Shown piece after piece: positions 1-8,995 of a stretch of 64,000 bases of DNA. Source of the stretch: Rhodalgimonas zhirmunskyi (GTDB taxonomy: Bacteria; Pseudomonadota; Alphaproteobacteria; Rhodobacterales; Rhodobacteraceae); contig JANFFA010000003.1 in assembly GCA_030848925.1 (NCBI GenBank), forward strand, positions 558,001-622,000. Direction: 5' to 3'. A program made the translations under genes and the position numbers. The stretch's first letter is position 1; every line of letters starts with the position of its first letter. The notes under the pieces were generated by a model. It saw nothing but the letters and a program-made list of their open reading frames with translations. It was not told where the DNA came from and ran no database searches.

Positions 1-211
1 CGTAGTCTTTGCCATCGGTGCCGCGATAGCGCACTTGCTCGCCATCCAGTTCGACCGAGGCGACCTTGTCATTGTTCACTGCTGTCACGAACTGAGAGTA
101 GCTGACTTCACGGCTCTGCAGCGTGCTACCGCTGCCTGAAAACAGGTTGAAGAGCGCCAGAATCAACAGAAACAGCACGACCCAGAAGGCGATATTTCTC
201 GCGTTGCCCAA
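1..211 (-). CDS. ftsH: ATP-dependent zinc metalloprotease FtsH, N-terminal part (cut by window edge)
   Basis: Only the first 70 codons are inside the window. The protein starts MGNARNIAFWVVLFLLI, a short cytoplasmic tail followed by the first membrane helix (about residues 8-25). A periplasmic stretch with SREVSYSQFVTAVNNDKV follows, matching the FtsH extracellular domain. The start is a TTG preceded by GGGAGGT at good spacing; no ATG in frame fits. FtsH is the membrane-anchored AAA protease that degrades misfolded membrane proteins and regulators. It lies downstream of tilS on the same strand, the usual pal-cpoB-tilS-ftsH order in this group. AAA and protease domains are beyond position 1. 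Confidence 0.9.
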   Translation of the reverse strand, partial: MGNARNIAFWVVLFLLILALFNLFSGSGSTLQSREVSYSQFVTAVNNDKVASVELDGEQVRYRGTDGKDY

Positions 212-292
212 GGCAGACCTCCCATGGAAGAAGAATGGATGTGCGGGTAGCACATAAAGCTTCGAACTAAAATAGAGATTGATCGCCCGGGT

Positions 293-1528
293 TCAATGGC
301 GCGCGAGCCAGTTGTCGAAACTTGTCGTCATGAGCGACGCTTTGTAGCGGTTTTCTGCGTCGTCATGGGGGGTCGCGACCAATTCGGCACCATTCCAGAC
401 CCCCGGCAGTGAGAGCCACACCCGCCGCGGCAGGCCAATTGCGCGCCATTCGGGCCATTGTTTCAGACCCTCTTCGCCCAACGCGCGAATCTCTAGCCCT
501 TCAAGCGGCCCTTCGATCTTCCAGCGCGCATCAAACGGGGTGCCGCGCAGGCCCTCGACCGCCCGTGGTTCGCGCGCAAGCCAGATCCGGTCCTTCGCCA
601 CCCAACCAATTACCCCGCCAAGCGTATGGGCCCGCTTGCCCGACAACGCAAATTCAAGGTGCGAAACAGCCAGCGCGCGCGGCACGTAATCCGCCCCACT
701 CAGCCAGCCGATCGCGGCCTGAAGGAACCGCCGCCGCGTTTCTGGCCATTGCAGACGGAAATCGCGCAACGCAATCGAAAGCGCGCCATGCTGCTCTGTC
801 ACCTTGCCAGCCAGCGCATCGCGCACCGCCTGCCGCACCAGCGCGTTCTCCATGGCAAGGTTATGCGCCACGGTGGCCAGCCCCTCGGCGTCGATCCCCA
901 AGGGCCGAAGGGCAGCAAGGGCCTTGCGCGCCCTGACCCTGTCATAGGTCTCATCTGCATTGCTGGGGTCATCGACCCATCCGACATCCTCCCGTGCGAG
1001 AAAGGCCTGCAGGTCTGCCCGATGGACGCCCAGCACGGGGCGCGCGAAGCGCATGCCGAACCTGTCGAACTGCTCGGGCATGGATTTCAGTCCGTCACTG
1101 CCCGACTTACGCGCCAGACGCATGAGGAAGGTTTCGGCCTGATCATCGCGCGTGTGGCCAAGGCAAACGGCATCAACGCCCTTTGCCAACGCCCAATCCG
1201 CGATCAGGCGATACCGCGCCTCGCGGGCGGCGGCCTGAAGGTTTCCGCGCTTGTCCCATTGCCAAGACAAGGTTTCATGAGAGATGCCTCGTTCGGCGCA
1301 TACGCGTCCGACCATGACCGCTTCTTCCGCCGCCTCGGGGCGCAACCCGTGATCAAGTGTCACGGCGCACAACTCTGCGCCGCGCTCTTGCGCCCAATGC
1401 TGCATGAGAAGCAAAAGCGCCATACTGTCGCTGCCACCCGAAACCGCCACGGCGATTTTCTCGGCCTTCGTGTTCACGAAGGGCCAGCTGACGATGTTGT
1501 ATAGAAAGGCGTCGGGTGTTTCGCTCAC
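293..1528 (-). CDS. tilS: tRNA(Ile)-lysidine synthase TilS
   Basis: TilS uses ATP and lysine to convert C34 of the AUA-reading tRNA-Ile to lysidine in the cytoplasm. The PP-loop motif SGGSDS is visible at residues 30-35 and is followed by the N-type ATP pyrophosphatase domain; the length of 411 residues fits the family. A GTG at 1528 (MSETPDAFLY) lies 7 bp after the cpoB stop and is preferred. The frame is also open to 1591, but that start would overlap cpoB by 56 bp. The Shine-Dalgarno sequence is weak at either site. It is probably cotranscribed with pal and cpoB. Confidence 0.93.
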   Translation of the reverse strand: MSETPDAFLYNIVSWPFVNTKAEKIAVAVSGGSDSMALLLLMQHWAQERGAELCAVTLDHGLRPEAAEEAVMVGRVCAERGISHETLSWQWDKRGNLQAAAREARYRLIADWALAKGVDAVCLGHTRDDQAETFLMRLARKSGSDGLKSMPEQFDRFGMRFARPVLGVHRADLQAFLAREDVGWVDDPSNADETYDRVRARKALAALRPLGIDAEGLATVAHNLAMENALVRQAVRDALAGKVTEQHGALSIALRDFRLQWPETRRRFLQAAIGWLSGADYVPRALAVSHLEFALSGKRAHTLGGVIGWVAKDRIWLAREPRAVEGLRGTPFDARWKIEGPLEGLEIRALGEEGLKQWPEWRAIGLPRRVWLSLPGVWNGAELVATPHDDAENRYKASLMTTSFDNWLARH

Positions 1529-1535
1529 GCGCCGC

Positions 1536-2375
1536 TCACTGGCATCCCAGCCTTGTGCGCTCTTCGCTGGCTTTGGCCGCGGGATCACCACCGGGAAAGC
1601 GCACCCCCACCTCGGCCAAGGTCACGCAGGCCTCTTTCGTCTGGCCCAGTTTTCCGAGAGCGCGACCAAGGAAATAGAGCGCCTCAGGCGCCTGTGGGCC
1701 GGTCGGATCAAGCTGGAACGTCTCTAGGAAAGCACGCGCGGATCCGGTCGTGTCACCCGTCGCATCGAGGGCCTTGCCACGGCCGAGGTTGGCCGCAGGT
1801 GCCAGCGGGCTGCCGGGATAGGTCTGATTGAACGCGGCGAACTTTTCGGCCGCACTGGCCGCTTCACCCTGGTCGAGCGCCGCTTGCGCCGCTTCGAAAT
1901 CAGCCTTCTCGCCCAATGCCAGTTCGGGGCCACTTTGGACCTGTCCGCTCTCGGGTGTCACCTGAAGCGCGGCTGCCGTACCATCGCCTGCGCCGATCTC
2001 GCCACCCAGCGTCGTCGTCTCGCCCAGTTTGCTGACATCGCCGCCCTCTTGTTCGACGAGCCGGAATTCAAGATCGGCCACGCGGTTCGTGCCGTCCTTC
2101 ACCACCGCGTTGATCCGCATCTCTAGTTGCTCGGTCTTGGAGGTAAGGCGCGAAAGCTCGGTTTCGATCGCACCCACCCGGTCGAGAACCGAGCCACCCG
2201 AGATCGTCGTCGCACCACCGGTCGTCGAAAGCTCTCGTTTGAGCTTTTGGATCTCAACATGCAGCACAGTCAGTTGCTGGCGGATATCGGCCAGAGTTTG
2301 CGCCTTGTCCTGTGCTGTGGCGGGAAGACCCGCCACAAGCACTACGCTCAGAAAAACACCGAAAAACAAACGCAT
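1536..2375 (-). CDS. cpoB: Cell division coordinator CpoB (YbgF), Tol-Pal associated
   Basis: This is a periplasmic protein of about 279 residues. A signal peptide (MRLFFGVFLSVVLVAGLPATA) is followed by a coiled-coil region at roughly residues 25-100 rich in Leu, Glu and Gln. A C-terminal TPR domain then contains AANLGRGKALDATGD and EALYFLGRALGKLGQ. CpoB links septal peptidoglycan synthesis to Tol-Pal constriction of the outer membrane. The ATG at 2375 is chosen because it starts directly at the signal peptide; a TTG at 2393 is possible but less likely. It follows pal by 20 bp. Confidence 0.88.
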   Translation of the reverse strand: MRLFFGVFLSVVLVAGLPATAQDKAQTLADIRQQLTVLHVEIQKLKRELSTTGGATTISGGSVLDRVGAIETELSRLTSKTEQLEMRINAVVKDGTNRVADLEFRLVEQEGGDVSKLGETTTLGGEIGAGDGTAAALQVTPESGQVQSGPELALGEKADFEAAQAALDQGEAASAAEKFAAFNQTYPGSPLAPAANLGRGKALDATGDTTGSARAFLETFQLDPTGPQAPEALYFLGRALGKLGQTKEACVTLAEVGVRFPGGDPAAKASEERTRLGCQ

Positions 2376-2395
2376 GGCCGCACCCCCGCTCAAGT

Positions 2396-2920
2396 TCAGC
2401 TATTCAGACCAGCTTGCAGCACCGTCACCGCGCGGCGGTTCTGGCGGTAGCAACTTTCCTCGGAGCAGACCGCCAGCGGCTTTTCCTTGCCATAGGAAAC
2501 GGTCTTCATCCGGCTGGCGGGCAGGCCCTTGGACATCAGGTATTCGCGCACGGCATTGGCACGGCGTGCACCCAGCGCGAGGTTGTATTCCCGCGTGCCC
2601 TGCTCGTCGGCGTGGCCTTCAATCACGGCGTTGTAGTCGGAATTCGAGGCAAGCCAACTGGCCTGCCCGTCAAGCGTCACCTTGGCCTCGGGGTCAAGGG
2701 TGTGCTGGTCGACGTTGAACAGCACACGGTCGCCAATCGCCTGCTGGAAATAGAGCGGCGATTTTGGATCGTTGGCGCTGCCTTCGATGATCCCCGTCCC
2801 GGCACCCGTGCCGACACCCGCACCACTTCCCGGTGCTTCGTTGTCGAACCGGCCCGCGTCGGTACACGCCGCGAGCGATAGGCCCGCGATCAGGATCAGG
2901 ACTTTGGTAAACTTGCTCAT
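2396..2920 (-). CDS. pal: Peptidoglycan-associated lipoprotein Pal
   Basis: Pal is an outer-membrane lipoprotein that binds peptidoglycan and the Tol complex. The 174-residue product has a type II signal with lipobox LAAC (Cys19), a Gly/Ala-rich linker, and an OmpA-like C-terminal domain. That domain contains VIEGHADEQGTREYNLALG and ARRANAVREYL, which carry the conserved Asp and Arg for diaminopimelate binding. The ATG at 2920 has GAGGCGACAG just upstream and gives a proper signal peptide; a longer frame to 3022 lacks one. In many relatives tolB precedes pal, whereas here nadK does. Confidence 0.93.
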   Translation of the reverse strand: MSKFTKVLILIAGLSLAACTDAGRFDNEAPGSGAGVGTGAGTGIIEGSANDPKSPLYFQQAIGDRVLFNVDQHTLDPEAKVTLDGQASWLASNSDYNAVIEGHADEQGTREYNLALGARRANAVREYLMSKGLPASRMKTVSYGKEKPLAVCSEESCYRQNRRAVTVLQAGLNS

Positions 2921-3025
2921 CTGTCGCCTCGATTGTTTTGTTTGCAGGCTTTTTAGCACAGTGCGAAGCGCGTGAAAATCACAACTGTGACAGCGCGCAA
3001 GAGCCTGCCTAGGGGTGATCACAGA

Positions 3026-3787
3026 TCAAACAAACTGCTCCCGGATCAATCGCTCTTCCAACCCGTGGCCCGGATCAAACAAAAGCCTGTGCCGCACATC
3101 CGAGGCCGAGCGAATTTCGACCCGTTCAACATAGAGAACCGAGCGCGAATCCGCATCCGCCATGACCGGGCGTTTTTCCGGGTTTTGAACCTCGATCAGC
3201 ACGTCCGCCCCCTTGGGCAACAAAGCACCGCGCCAGCGCCGGGGTCGGAACGGTGCAATCGCGGTGAGCGCCAGAACATCCGATCCAATCGGCAGGATCG
3301 GCCCGTGCGCCGAGTAGTTGTAAGCAGTTGATCCCGCAGGGGTGGAAACCAGCGCCCCGTCGCAGACCAATTCTTCCATGCGCAGCTTGCCATCGACACT
3401 GATCCTGAGCTTTGCCGCCTGCGGACCCATCCGCAAAAGCGACACCTCGTTGATTGCCAGTGCTTCATGCACCGTGCCATCAGCACGCGTGGCGCGCATG
3501 GAAAGCGGGTTGATGTCAGTTTCTTCCGCGGCTTGCAGACGCGCGGGAAGATCATCTTCGGCATATTCATTCATAAGGAAGCCGACGGTGCCACGGTTCA
3601 TGCCATAGACCGGGGCGTCAATTTGCTGCATCCGGTGCAAGGTGTGCAGCATGAAGCCATCCCCACCCAGCGCCACGATCACGTCGGCCTCGCGCTCATC
3701 GCTATTGCCATAGCGTGCCGTCAGCGCGGCCAGCGCCTCCTGTGCATTGGGCGTATCCGAGGCGGTGAAGGCGATCTTGAAGGTCAT
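3026..3787 (-). CDS. nadK: NAD kinase
   Basis: NadK phosphorylates NAD+ to NADP+ in the cytosol. The 253-residue protein shows the GGDG signature ([14 protein letters not shown]), the [10 protein letters not shown] segment and the conserved [17 protein letters not shown] loop. The ATG at 3787 ([10 protein letters not shown]) follows a purine-rich stretch (AGGGATACGGG) and gives the family's usual N terminus; the frame is open to 3841 but the extension has no family resemblance. About 105 bp separate it from pal, so an independent pal promoter is possible. Confidence 0.92.
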   Translation of the reverse strand: MTFKIAFTASDTPNAQEALAALTARYGNSDEREADVIVALGGDGFMLHTLHRMQQIDAPVYGMNRGTVGFLMNEYAEDDLPARLQAAEETDINPLSMRATRADGTVHEALAINEVSLLRMGPQAAKLRISVDGKLRMEELVCDGALVSTPAGSTAYNYSAHGPILPIGSDVLALTAIAPFRPRRWRGALLPKGADVLIEVQNPEKRPVMADADSRSVLYVERVEIRSASDVRHRLLFDPGHGLEERLIREQFV

Positions 3788-3948
3788 GATCCCGTATCCC
3801 TGCGCGCGGCCTGTTTCGCCGCTTTTGTCCATGACCTGCACGATAGGCGACGGCGTGACAAGCCTAATGGTCGCTTTGGGGCCTTTCCGCGACGGCGCGA
3901 TTGGATTAGGAAGCCCGCAATCTGACCTGTCAACGGAGATGCTGCCAG

Positions 3949-5244
3949 ATGACCGCGACCCCCACTTCGCCCGGGTTCTTCAGCGAAGAACTTGAAAGCC
4001 GTGACCCCGAAATCTTCGGTGCCATCCGTAAAGAGCTTGGCCGCCAGCGCGACGAGATCGAGCTGATCGCAAGCGAAAACATCGTCAGCCGCGCCGTGAT
4101 GGAAGCGCAAGGCTCGGTCATGACGAACAAGTATGCCGAGGGTTACCCCGGTCGCCGTTATTACGGCGGATGCCAGTACGTCGACATTGCCGAAAACCTT
4201 GCCATCGATCGTGCCAGGGAGCTGTTCGGCTGTGAATTCGCCAACGTGCAGCCCAACTCGGGCAGCCAAGCCAACCAGGGCGTTTACCAAGCGCTTCTGC
4301 AGCCGGGCGACACGATCCTTGGCATGAGCCTTGATGCTGGCGGGCACCTGACCCACGGCGCGAAGCCCAACCAATCGGGCAAGTGGTTCAACGCGGTGCA
4401 ATATGGCGTGCGCAAGCAGGATAACCTGCTGGATTACGATCAGGTCGCAGAGCTTGCGAAAGAGCACCAGCCCAAGCTTCTGATCGCTGGCGGCTCGGCC
4501 ATCCCGCGCCAGATCGATTTTGCCAAGATGCGTGAAATTGCTGATAGCGTTGGGGCATACCTGCATGTCGACATGGCGCATTTCGCGGGCCTCGTGGCCG
4601 CGGGCGCGCATCCCTCGCCCTTCCCGCATGCGCATGTCGTGACCACGACCACGCATAAAACGCTGCGCGGACCGCGTGGCGGCATGATCCTGACCAATGA
4701 CGAGACGATCGCCAAGAAGGTCAATTCGGCGATCTTCCCCGGCATTCAGGGTGGGCCGTTGATGCACGTGATCGCCGCCAAGGCCGTCGCCTTTGGTGAA
4801 GCCCTGCGCCCCGAGTTCAAGGACTATGCCGCGCAGGTCGTAAAGAACGCGCAAGCCTTGGGCGATCAGTTGATGAAAGGCGGTCTCGACCTCGTCACTG
4901 GCGGCACGGATACCCATGTTTTGCTGGTTGATCTGCGTCCCAAAGGCGTGAAGGGCAACGCAACCGAGAAGGCGCTGGAACGCGCGCATATCACCTGCAA
5001 CAAGAACGGCGTGCCGTTCGATCCCGAAAAGCCCACGGTGACGAGCGGTGTGCGGTTGGGGTCGCCCGCAGGCACGACGCGCGGCTTCGGTGAGGCCGAG
5101 TTCCGCCAGATCGGCGACTGGATCATCGAAGTTGTCGATGGGCTGGCAGCCAATGGCGAAGAAGGCAACGGTGAGGTCGAAGCCAAGGTCAAGGCCGAGG
5201 TGGCCGGGCTTTGCGCGAAATTCCCGCTTTATCCCGACCTCTGA
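3949..5244 (+). CDS. glyA: Serine hydroxymethyltransferase
   Basis: GlyA is a PLP enzyme interconverting serine plus tetrahydrofolate with glycine plus 5,10-methylene-THF, the main cytosolic source of one-carbon units. The 431-residue length is normal. The PLP-lysine motif [13 protein letters not shown], the N-terminal [10 protein letters not shown] segment and the [10 protein letters not shown] loop are all present. Transcription diverges from nadK, with about 160 bp between them. A strong intrinsic terminator follows directly, so glyA is probably monocistronic. A long frame on the opposite strand is a shadow. Confidence 0.97.
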   Translation: MTATPTSPGFFSEELESRDPEIFGAIRKELGRQRDEIELIASENIVSRAVMEAQGSVMTNKYAEGYPGRRYYGGCQYVDIAENLAIDRARELFGCEFANVQPNSGSQANQGVYQALLQPGDTILGMSLDAGGHLTHGAKPNQSGKWFNAVQYGVRKQDNLLDYDQVAELAKEHQPKLLIAGGSAIPRQIDFAKMREIADSVGAYLHVDMAHFAGLVAAGAHPSPFPHAHVVTTTTHKTLRGPRGGMILTNDETIAKKVNSAIFPGIQGGPLMHVIAAKAVAFGEALRPEFKDYAAQVVKNAQALGDQLMKGGLDLVTGGTDTHVLLVDLRPKGVKGNATEKALERAHITCNKNGVPFDPEKPTVTSGVRLGSPAGTTRGFGEAEFRQIGDWIIEVVDGLAANGEEGNGEVEAKVKAEVAGLCAKFPLYPDL

Positions 5245-5268
5245 TCCCGAAAAGCAGACCTGCTTTGC

Positions 5269-5300
5269 GGCCATCGCCCCAACCGGGCGGTGGCCTTTTT
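5269..5300 (+). terminator. Intrinsic terminator after glyA
   Basis: Stem arms lie at 5269-5279 (GGCCATCGCCC) and 5285-5295 (GGGCGGTGGCC), with one T:G wobble and a five-base loop CAACC. A run of five T follows at 5296-5300. It is 25 bp past the glyA stop and before the next start at 5352. Confidence 0.9.
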
Positions 5301-5351
5301 CATGGCCGGGTAGTAGCGTTGCGAAAACCCTATGAGCCAAGGTGCAAGCCC

Positions 5352-6602
5352 ATGATTTCAGACGATCTTCTCCAACGCCTTCGCGCGCGATTCGCGCATG
5401 TCGACAGCGATCCGTTTCAAGGCGAGCGGGTGTTTTTCGAGAATGCTGGCGGGGCGCTGACGCTGAAATCGGTGGTCGAGACGAGCGGGTTCTTTGCCGC
5501 CATCCCCGACAACCAGGGGCGGGACAACGTGGCCTCGCATGAACTGGTGAAGGTAATCGCCAAGGCGCGGGCGGATATGGCCGAGGCGTTCAATGCGCCG
5601 GGCGGGCAATTTTTCGTTGGCGAAAGCGGGACAGAGCTTCTTTTTCGTTTGATCTCAGCAGCTTGCCTTGCGGCGGGCGGCGGCCGGGTTCTTGGCTCGA
5701 CGCTGGAGCATCCGGCGACGCGCAGCGCGGCGGCGCGCTGGTCCGAGATCGCGGGCATGGCGCATGTGCTTGTAAAACATGACGATTCCACCGGCACGGT
5801 GGCAGCAGAGCACTACCTGCCCGAGATCACCGAAAACACCCGCGTAGCGACCATCATCCATTGCTCGCCCGTGACCGGCATGGGCGTCGATGTTGCTGAA
5901 ATCGCTAAAGAAATCCGCAAGGTTTCGCCCGAATGCCTGATCATTGTGGACGGTATCCAGCATGCGGCGCATGGGGCGGTGGATTTGACCGCGCTGGATG
6001 TCGATGCCTATGTGATTTCGCCTTACAAAATGTTCTCGCGCCATGGGTATGGGCTGGCTTGGATCGGCCCGCGAATGGAGGCGATCCCGCACAATAACCT
6101 ATTGAAAGGACCAGAGAAAAACTGGGAAATGGGGACGCGGGATACGGGCGCTTATGCGACGTTGAGCGATGTGGTGGACTATCTTGACTGGTTGGGCGGC
6201 GAAGTGTCGCAAGAAAGCGATCGCGCGGGCCGGATCAGGGCGGCGGGAGAGGCCATCCATGCGCAGGAGGCAGCGCTGGTCGAGGCGATGCTGCACGGGG
6301 TCGGCAACCTCAAAGGGCTGGCCGATATGGAGCGGGTCAACATCATTGGCGGCATCGACAACCCGGCGCGCGAAGGGCTGGTTTCAATTACAGTTCAAGG
6401 GGTTGACGCGGCAGACGTGGTGACGCGGCTGAATGAAGGCGGAGTGCGCACACACCTACGCAAGGCCGATCATTATTCGGGGAACGTGCTTGATCCACTG
6501 GGCCTGCCGGGCTGTGTGCGGGTGTCGATGTGCCATTACAACACCCGCGCTGAGGTGGCGAAATTCCTTGGCCTGATGCAGGAGATCGCCGCAGAAGGTT
6601 AA
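5352..6602 (+). CDS. Class V aminotransferase-fold PLP-dependent enzyme
   Basis: A 416-residue fold-type I PLP enzyme related to cysteine desulfurases and selenocysteine lyases. The N terminus has FENAGGALTL, matching the entry motif of the class. The PLP lysine is in SPYKMFSRHGYG, preceded by the cofactor-ring aspartate in VDGIQHAAHG, and the C-terminal part has GGVRTHLRKADHYSGNVLD. The substrate is not evident. No sulfur-carrier or suf gene is nearby, so a general cysteine desulfurase role should not be assumed. The ATG at 5352 gives the family's N terminus; the frame extends upstream into the glyA terminator without coding signs. Confidence 0.8.
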   Translation: MISDDLLQRLRARFAHVDSDPFQGERVFFENAGGALTLKSVVETSGFFAAIPDNQGRDNVASHELVKVIAKARADMAEAFNAPGGQFFVGESGTELLFRLISAACLAAGGGRVLGSTLEHPATRSAAARWSEIAGMAHVLVKHDDSTGTVAAEHYLPEITENTRVATIIHCSPVTGMGVDVAEIAKEIRKVSPECLIIVDGIQHAAHGAVDLTALDVDAYVISPYKMFSRHGYGLAWIGPRMEAIPHNNLLKGPEKNWEMGTRDTGAYATLSDVVDYLDWLGGEVSQESDRAGRIRAAGEAIHAQEAALVEAMLHGVGNLKGLADMERVNIIGGIDNPAREGLVSITVQGVDAADVVTRLNEGGVRTHLRKADHYSGNVLDPLGLPGCVRVSMCHYNTRAEVAKFLGLMQEIAAEG

Positions 6603-6750
6603 CGCGGCAAAAGCGCGAAAACCGGCGTCTGCAAAGCGTATGCACTCCGCCTGCAATCCGTATGGCACGTGAACGCGGGCCGGGTGTTGCGCCGAAACCT
6701 TGCCCCGGCGCGCGCAGGGGCGGGGTTTTCGAAAGATCCATGCCCCGCCG

Positions 6751-7335
6751 TTAGAGGCGGCACGCCCAGAATTGCAGCGGGTGATCCGACTCGTCGGGCT
6801 GGTCGATGTCTTTCCAGCGAAAGCGCGCGATGGCCCCGGCAAGCGGCGCGTAGCCGCGCTTGTTCCAGAACGGATCGAGCGGCGCGTAATCGAAGGGCCG
6901 GAGCGGATGATCGTCCGCGCGCAGGACGGCGCAGAAGGCCGAGACGTGGTGCCCAAGGCGGCGGGCGTGATCCTCGCGCAGATCGAAAAAGCGGTGGCCG
7001 ATCCCGTGCCCGCGATAACCGGGCAAAAGAATCGACTCGGCGCAATAGAACACCTCGTCTAAAGCGAAGGGTTGCCCCGCGAGGGCGGCGGCGAAGTCGT
7101 CGGCGTGATCCCGCATCGGCGTGCCGGTAGACGCGCCGACAAGGCGCGGCCCGTCAAAGGCCCCGACCACGATCGCACCGGCGCTGTCCCGATAGCTTTG
7201 CAGGTAGTCCTGTTCATAGGCGAGATCGCCATCGTAGAGGTAGGGCCACGCGCGGAACACCGCGATCCGGAGACGCGCGACATCGCCCAGCGCGGCATCG
7301 AGCGCCGCCCCTGTCAGCGCGCGGACCTCGATCAT
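6751..7335 (-). CDS. GNAT family N-acetyltransferase
   Basis: A protein of 194 residues with the acetyl-CoA binding loop of GNAT acetyltransferases (ILLPGYRGHGIGHRFFDLRE, near residue 120), followed by the terminal region with PFWNKRGYAPL. The acceptor substrate is unknown. Its ATG at 7335 overlaps the stop of the upstream NTF2-like gene as ATGA, which implies translational coupling. It is the last gene of a four-gene minus-strand operon (UPF0262, phosphatase, NTF2-like, GNAT). Confidence 0.82.
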   Translation of the reverse strand: MIEVRALTGAALDAALGDVARLRIAVFRAWPYLYDGDLAYEQDYLQSYRDSAGAIVVGAFDGPRLVGASTGTPMRDHADDFAAALAGQPFALDEVFYCAESILLPGYRGHGIGHRFFDLREDHARRLGHHVSAFCAVLRADDHPLRPFDYAPLDPFWNKRGYAPLAGAIARFRWKDIDQPDESDHPLQFWACRL

Positions 7336-7742
7336 GCGGAAACCTGGGCCACCCAATCGGCGAGGTTGTAATAGGTGGTGACGCGGGTGATCTTGCCGTC
7401 TTGCAAGCTGAAGAACGACCCGGCGGGAAGGCGGTAGGTTTGGCCGTTGGCCTCGGGCAGGCCCGCGTCGGTGGCAAGGTAGGTGCCGTTGACCGTGTAT
7501 TCAGCGGCGCCGCGGGTGCCATCCGCGGCGGCGAAAATCACCATATCGGTCAGTTCTTCACGATAGCAGCGGGCCATGTGGGCGCAGAATTCGGCAAAGG
7601 CGGCTTTGCCGGTGCGAATCCTGCCCTCGTTCACATGATGGGCGATGTCATCGGCAAGGCAGGCTAGCATTGCGTCGGTGTCGCCCGCGTTGAACGCTTT
7701 GAAATAGGCGGCGATGGTGGCTTTTGCGGTGACGTCGGACAT
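7332..7742 (-). CDS. SnoaL/NTF2-like ketosteroid isomerase-related protein
   Basis: A 136-residue single-domain protein with the cone-shaped NTF2 fold pattern: an N-terminal helix (ATIAAYFKAFNAGDTDAMLA), then LADDIAHHVNEG and four or five beta strands ending in ITRVTTYYNL. Such proteins can be small isomerases, hydratases or ligand-binding proteins. No catalytic assignment can be made here. It starts 2 bp after the phosphatase gene ends and overlaps the GNAT gene by 4 bp. Confidence 0.8.
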   Translation of the reverse strand: MSDVTAKATIAAYFKAFNAGDTDAMLACLADDIAHHVNEGRIRTGKAAFAEFCAHMARCYREELTDMVIFAAADGTRGAAEYTVNGTYLATDAGLPEANGQTYRLPAGSFFSLQDGKITRVTTYYNLADWVAQVSA

Positions 7743-7744
7743 TG

Positions 7745-8206
7745 TCAGTTGTGCTCCAGCGTGCCGCCCCAGCGATCGGTGAGGCGTTTGATGATCTGAT
7801 CGCGCGCGCCGCGATAGGCGGCGAGTTTGGCGTCACGGGTTTCGCCCGTCGCCGTGGGATCGGGGATCGGCCAGAAATCGACATCGGTATGCGAAAAGCG
7901 GGTCAACTCGCGCGCCTGTTCGTGGCTGGCGGGCGACAGCGCGATAATCAGGTCATAGCTCGACAGATCATCGCCCATTTCGCCCAACTCGCCGAAACTG
8001 CGGGCGCGGTGGCGTGACAGTTCGACGCCGACCTCGTCGCAGACCGCGATGGAGAAGCCGTCAATCTCGTGATCGCTTTTGACACCCGCCGATTGCACGT
8101 AGACCTGCGTGCCGTAGAGCTTTTTCATGATCCCTTCGGCCATGGGCGAGCGCACGGCGTTATGATCGCAGGCAAAAAGCACCGATTGCGGCAGGGGGTC
8201 CGGCAT
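7745..8206 (-). CDS. Low-molecular-weight phosphatase family protein (ArsC/LMW-PTP fold)
   Basis: The 153-residue protein begins with SVLFACDHNAVRSPMAEG, which contains the C-X5-R phosphate-binding loop of LMW protein-tyrosine phosphatases and thioredoxin-type arsenate reductases (CDHNAVRS). A C-terminal DP motif occurs in FWPIPDPTA. Function could be protein-tyrosine phosphatase or a related phosphate-ester hydrolase; no ars genes are nearby, so arsenate reduction is less likely. It lies 6 bp after UPF0262, a pairing common in Rhodobacterales. Confidence 0.85.
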   Translation of the reverse strand: MPDPLPQSVLFACDHNAVRSPMAEGIMKKLYGTQVYVQSAGVKSDHEIDGFSIAVCDEVGVELSRHRARSFGELGEMGDDLSSYDLIIALSPASHEQARELTRFSHTDVDFWPIPDPTATGETRDAKLAAYRGARDQIIKRLTDRWGGTLEHN

Positions 8207-8212
8207 TCGCGC

Positions 8213-8692
8213 TCAGCTCCCGAAATGCAGCACGCAGACGAGGGTGAACAGGCGGCGGGCGGTGTCGTTGTCCACGTCCGCCTTGCCTTCGAGACGTTCA
8301 GCAAGGATGCGCGCGCCTTCGTCGTGGATGCCACGGCGGGCCATGTCGATGGTTTCGATCTGGCTTGGCGCGAGGTTTTTCACCGCGTCGTAATAGCTTT
8401 CGCAGATCGCCCAGTAATCCTTGACCACCTGCCGGAAGGGCGAGAGCGAAAGGTGGAATTCAGCCGCCTTTTGCGCATCTTCGGTGGTGATATCGAACAC
8501 CAGTCGCTTGTCACGGATGGACAGGGCGACGTGGTAGGGTCCGGGGGAAACGGTGCGATCATCCCGATTGGGCAGGGCGAATGAATTCGCCTCGAGCAGG
8601 TCATAGATGGCGACCTTGCGCTCTTGCTCGATTTCGGGCGTGGGCGGCGGCAGGGCGCTGTCGTCGAGCTTGATCTGGCTGATATGCGACAT
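8213..8692 (-). CDS. UPF0262 family protein
   Basis: A 159-residue cytoplasmic protein recognised as UPF0262: the N terminus is MSHISQIKLDD, the central part has FDITTEDAQKAAEFHLSLSP and the end has GRGIHDEGAR-like and TARRLFTLVCVLHFG segments. Its biochemical role is unknown. The ATG at 8692 is chosen for its conserved N terminus; the upstream extension to 8848 looks non-coding. It is first in the four-gene operon and divergent from phaC. Confidence 0.88.
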   Translation of the reverse strand: MSHISQIKLDDSALPPPTPEIEQERKVAIYDLLEANSFALPNRDDRTVSPGPYHVALSIRDKRLVFDITTEDAQKAAEFHLSLSPFRQVVKDYWAICESYYDAVKNLAPSQIETIDMARRGIHDEGARILAERLEGKADVDNDTARRLFTLVCVLHFGS

Positions 8693-8995
8693 AGAGTTAG
8701 TCCTTTCGAAGCGTTGCGTAACGCCTCTCCTCACGCCCAGAGATACGTCTCCGAGGCGGGGTTGCCAATGCTTAACAGGTGATTGACGTGGGGAAAGTAA
8801 CGCGAAGGTTAACCCTGACACAGAGAGAACGGTGCGCAAAAGGCACATAATGCGGGCTTTTACGCCTGCGATAGGGGCGGTCGTGGGGCAAATTCGGGCA
8901 TTGGCGGTATGGAAACCACGTAATCTTCATGACGTGGTCATGTATTCGCGCCATTGAAGGATTACATCAGGCAGAACACATGCCAGAGGATGCAG
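8693..8995. promoter_or_regulatory. Divergent intergenic region between UPF0262 and phaC
   Basis: About 300 bp without a supported gene. It must hold the promoters for both flanking operons. The only clear structure is an inverted repeat CCACGT (8916-8921) / ACGTGG (8932-8937) with a 10-bp spacer, 60-80 bp before the phaC start. That is a plausible operator, but no known regulator site was recognised. No convincing sigma-70 -35/-10 pair was identified. Confidence 0.4.

Noticed and set aside
3784-5340. A 518-codon frame opposite glyA
   Set aside because: glyA is unmistakable and the antisense product has no recognisable domain.
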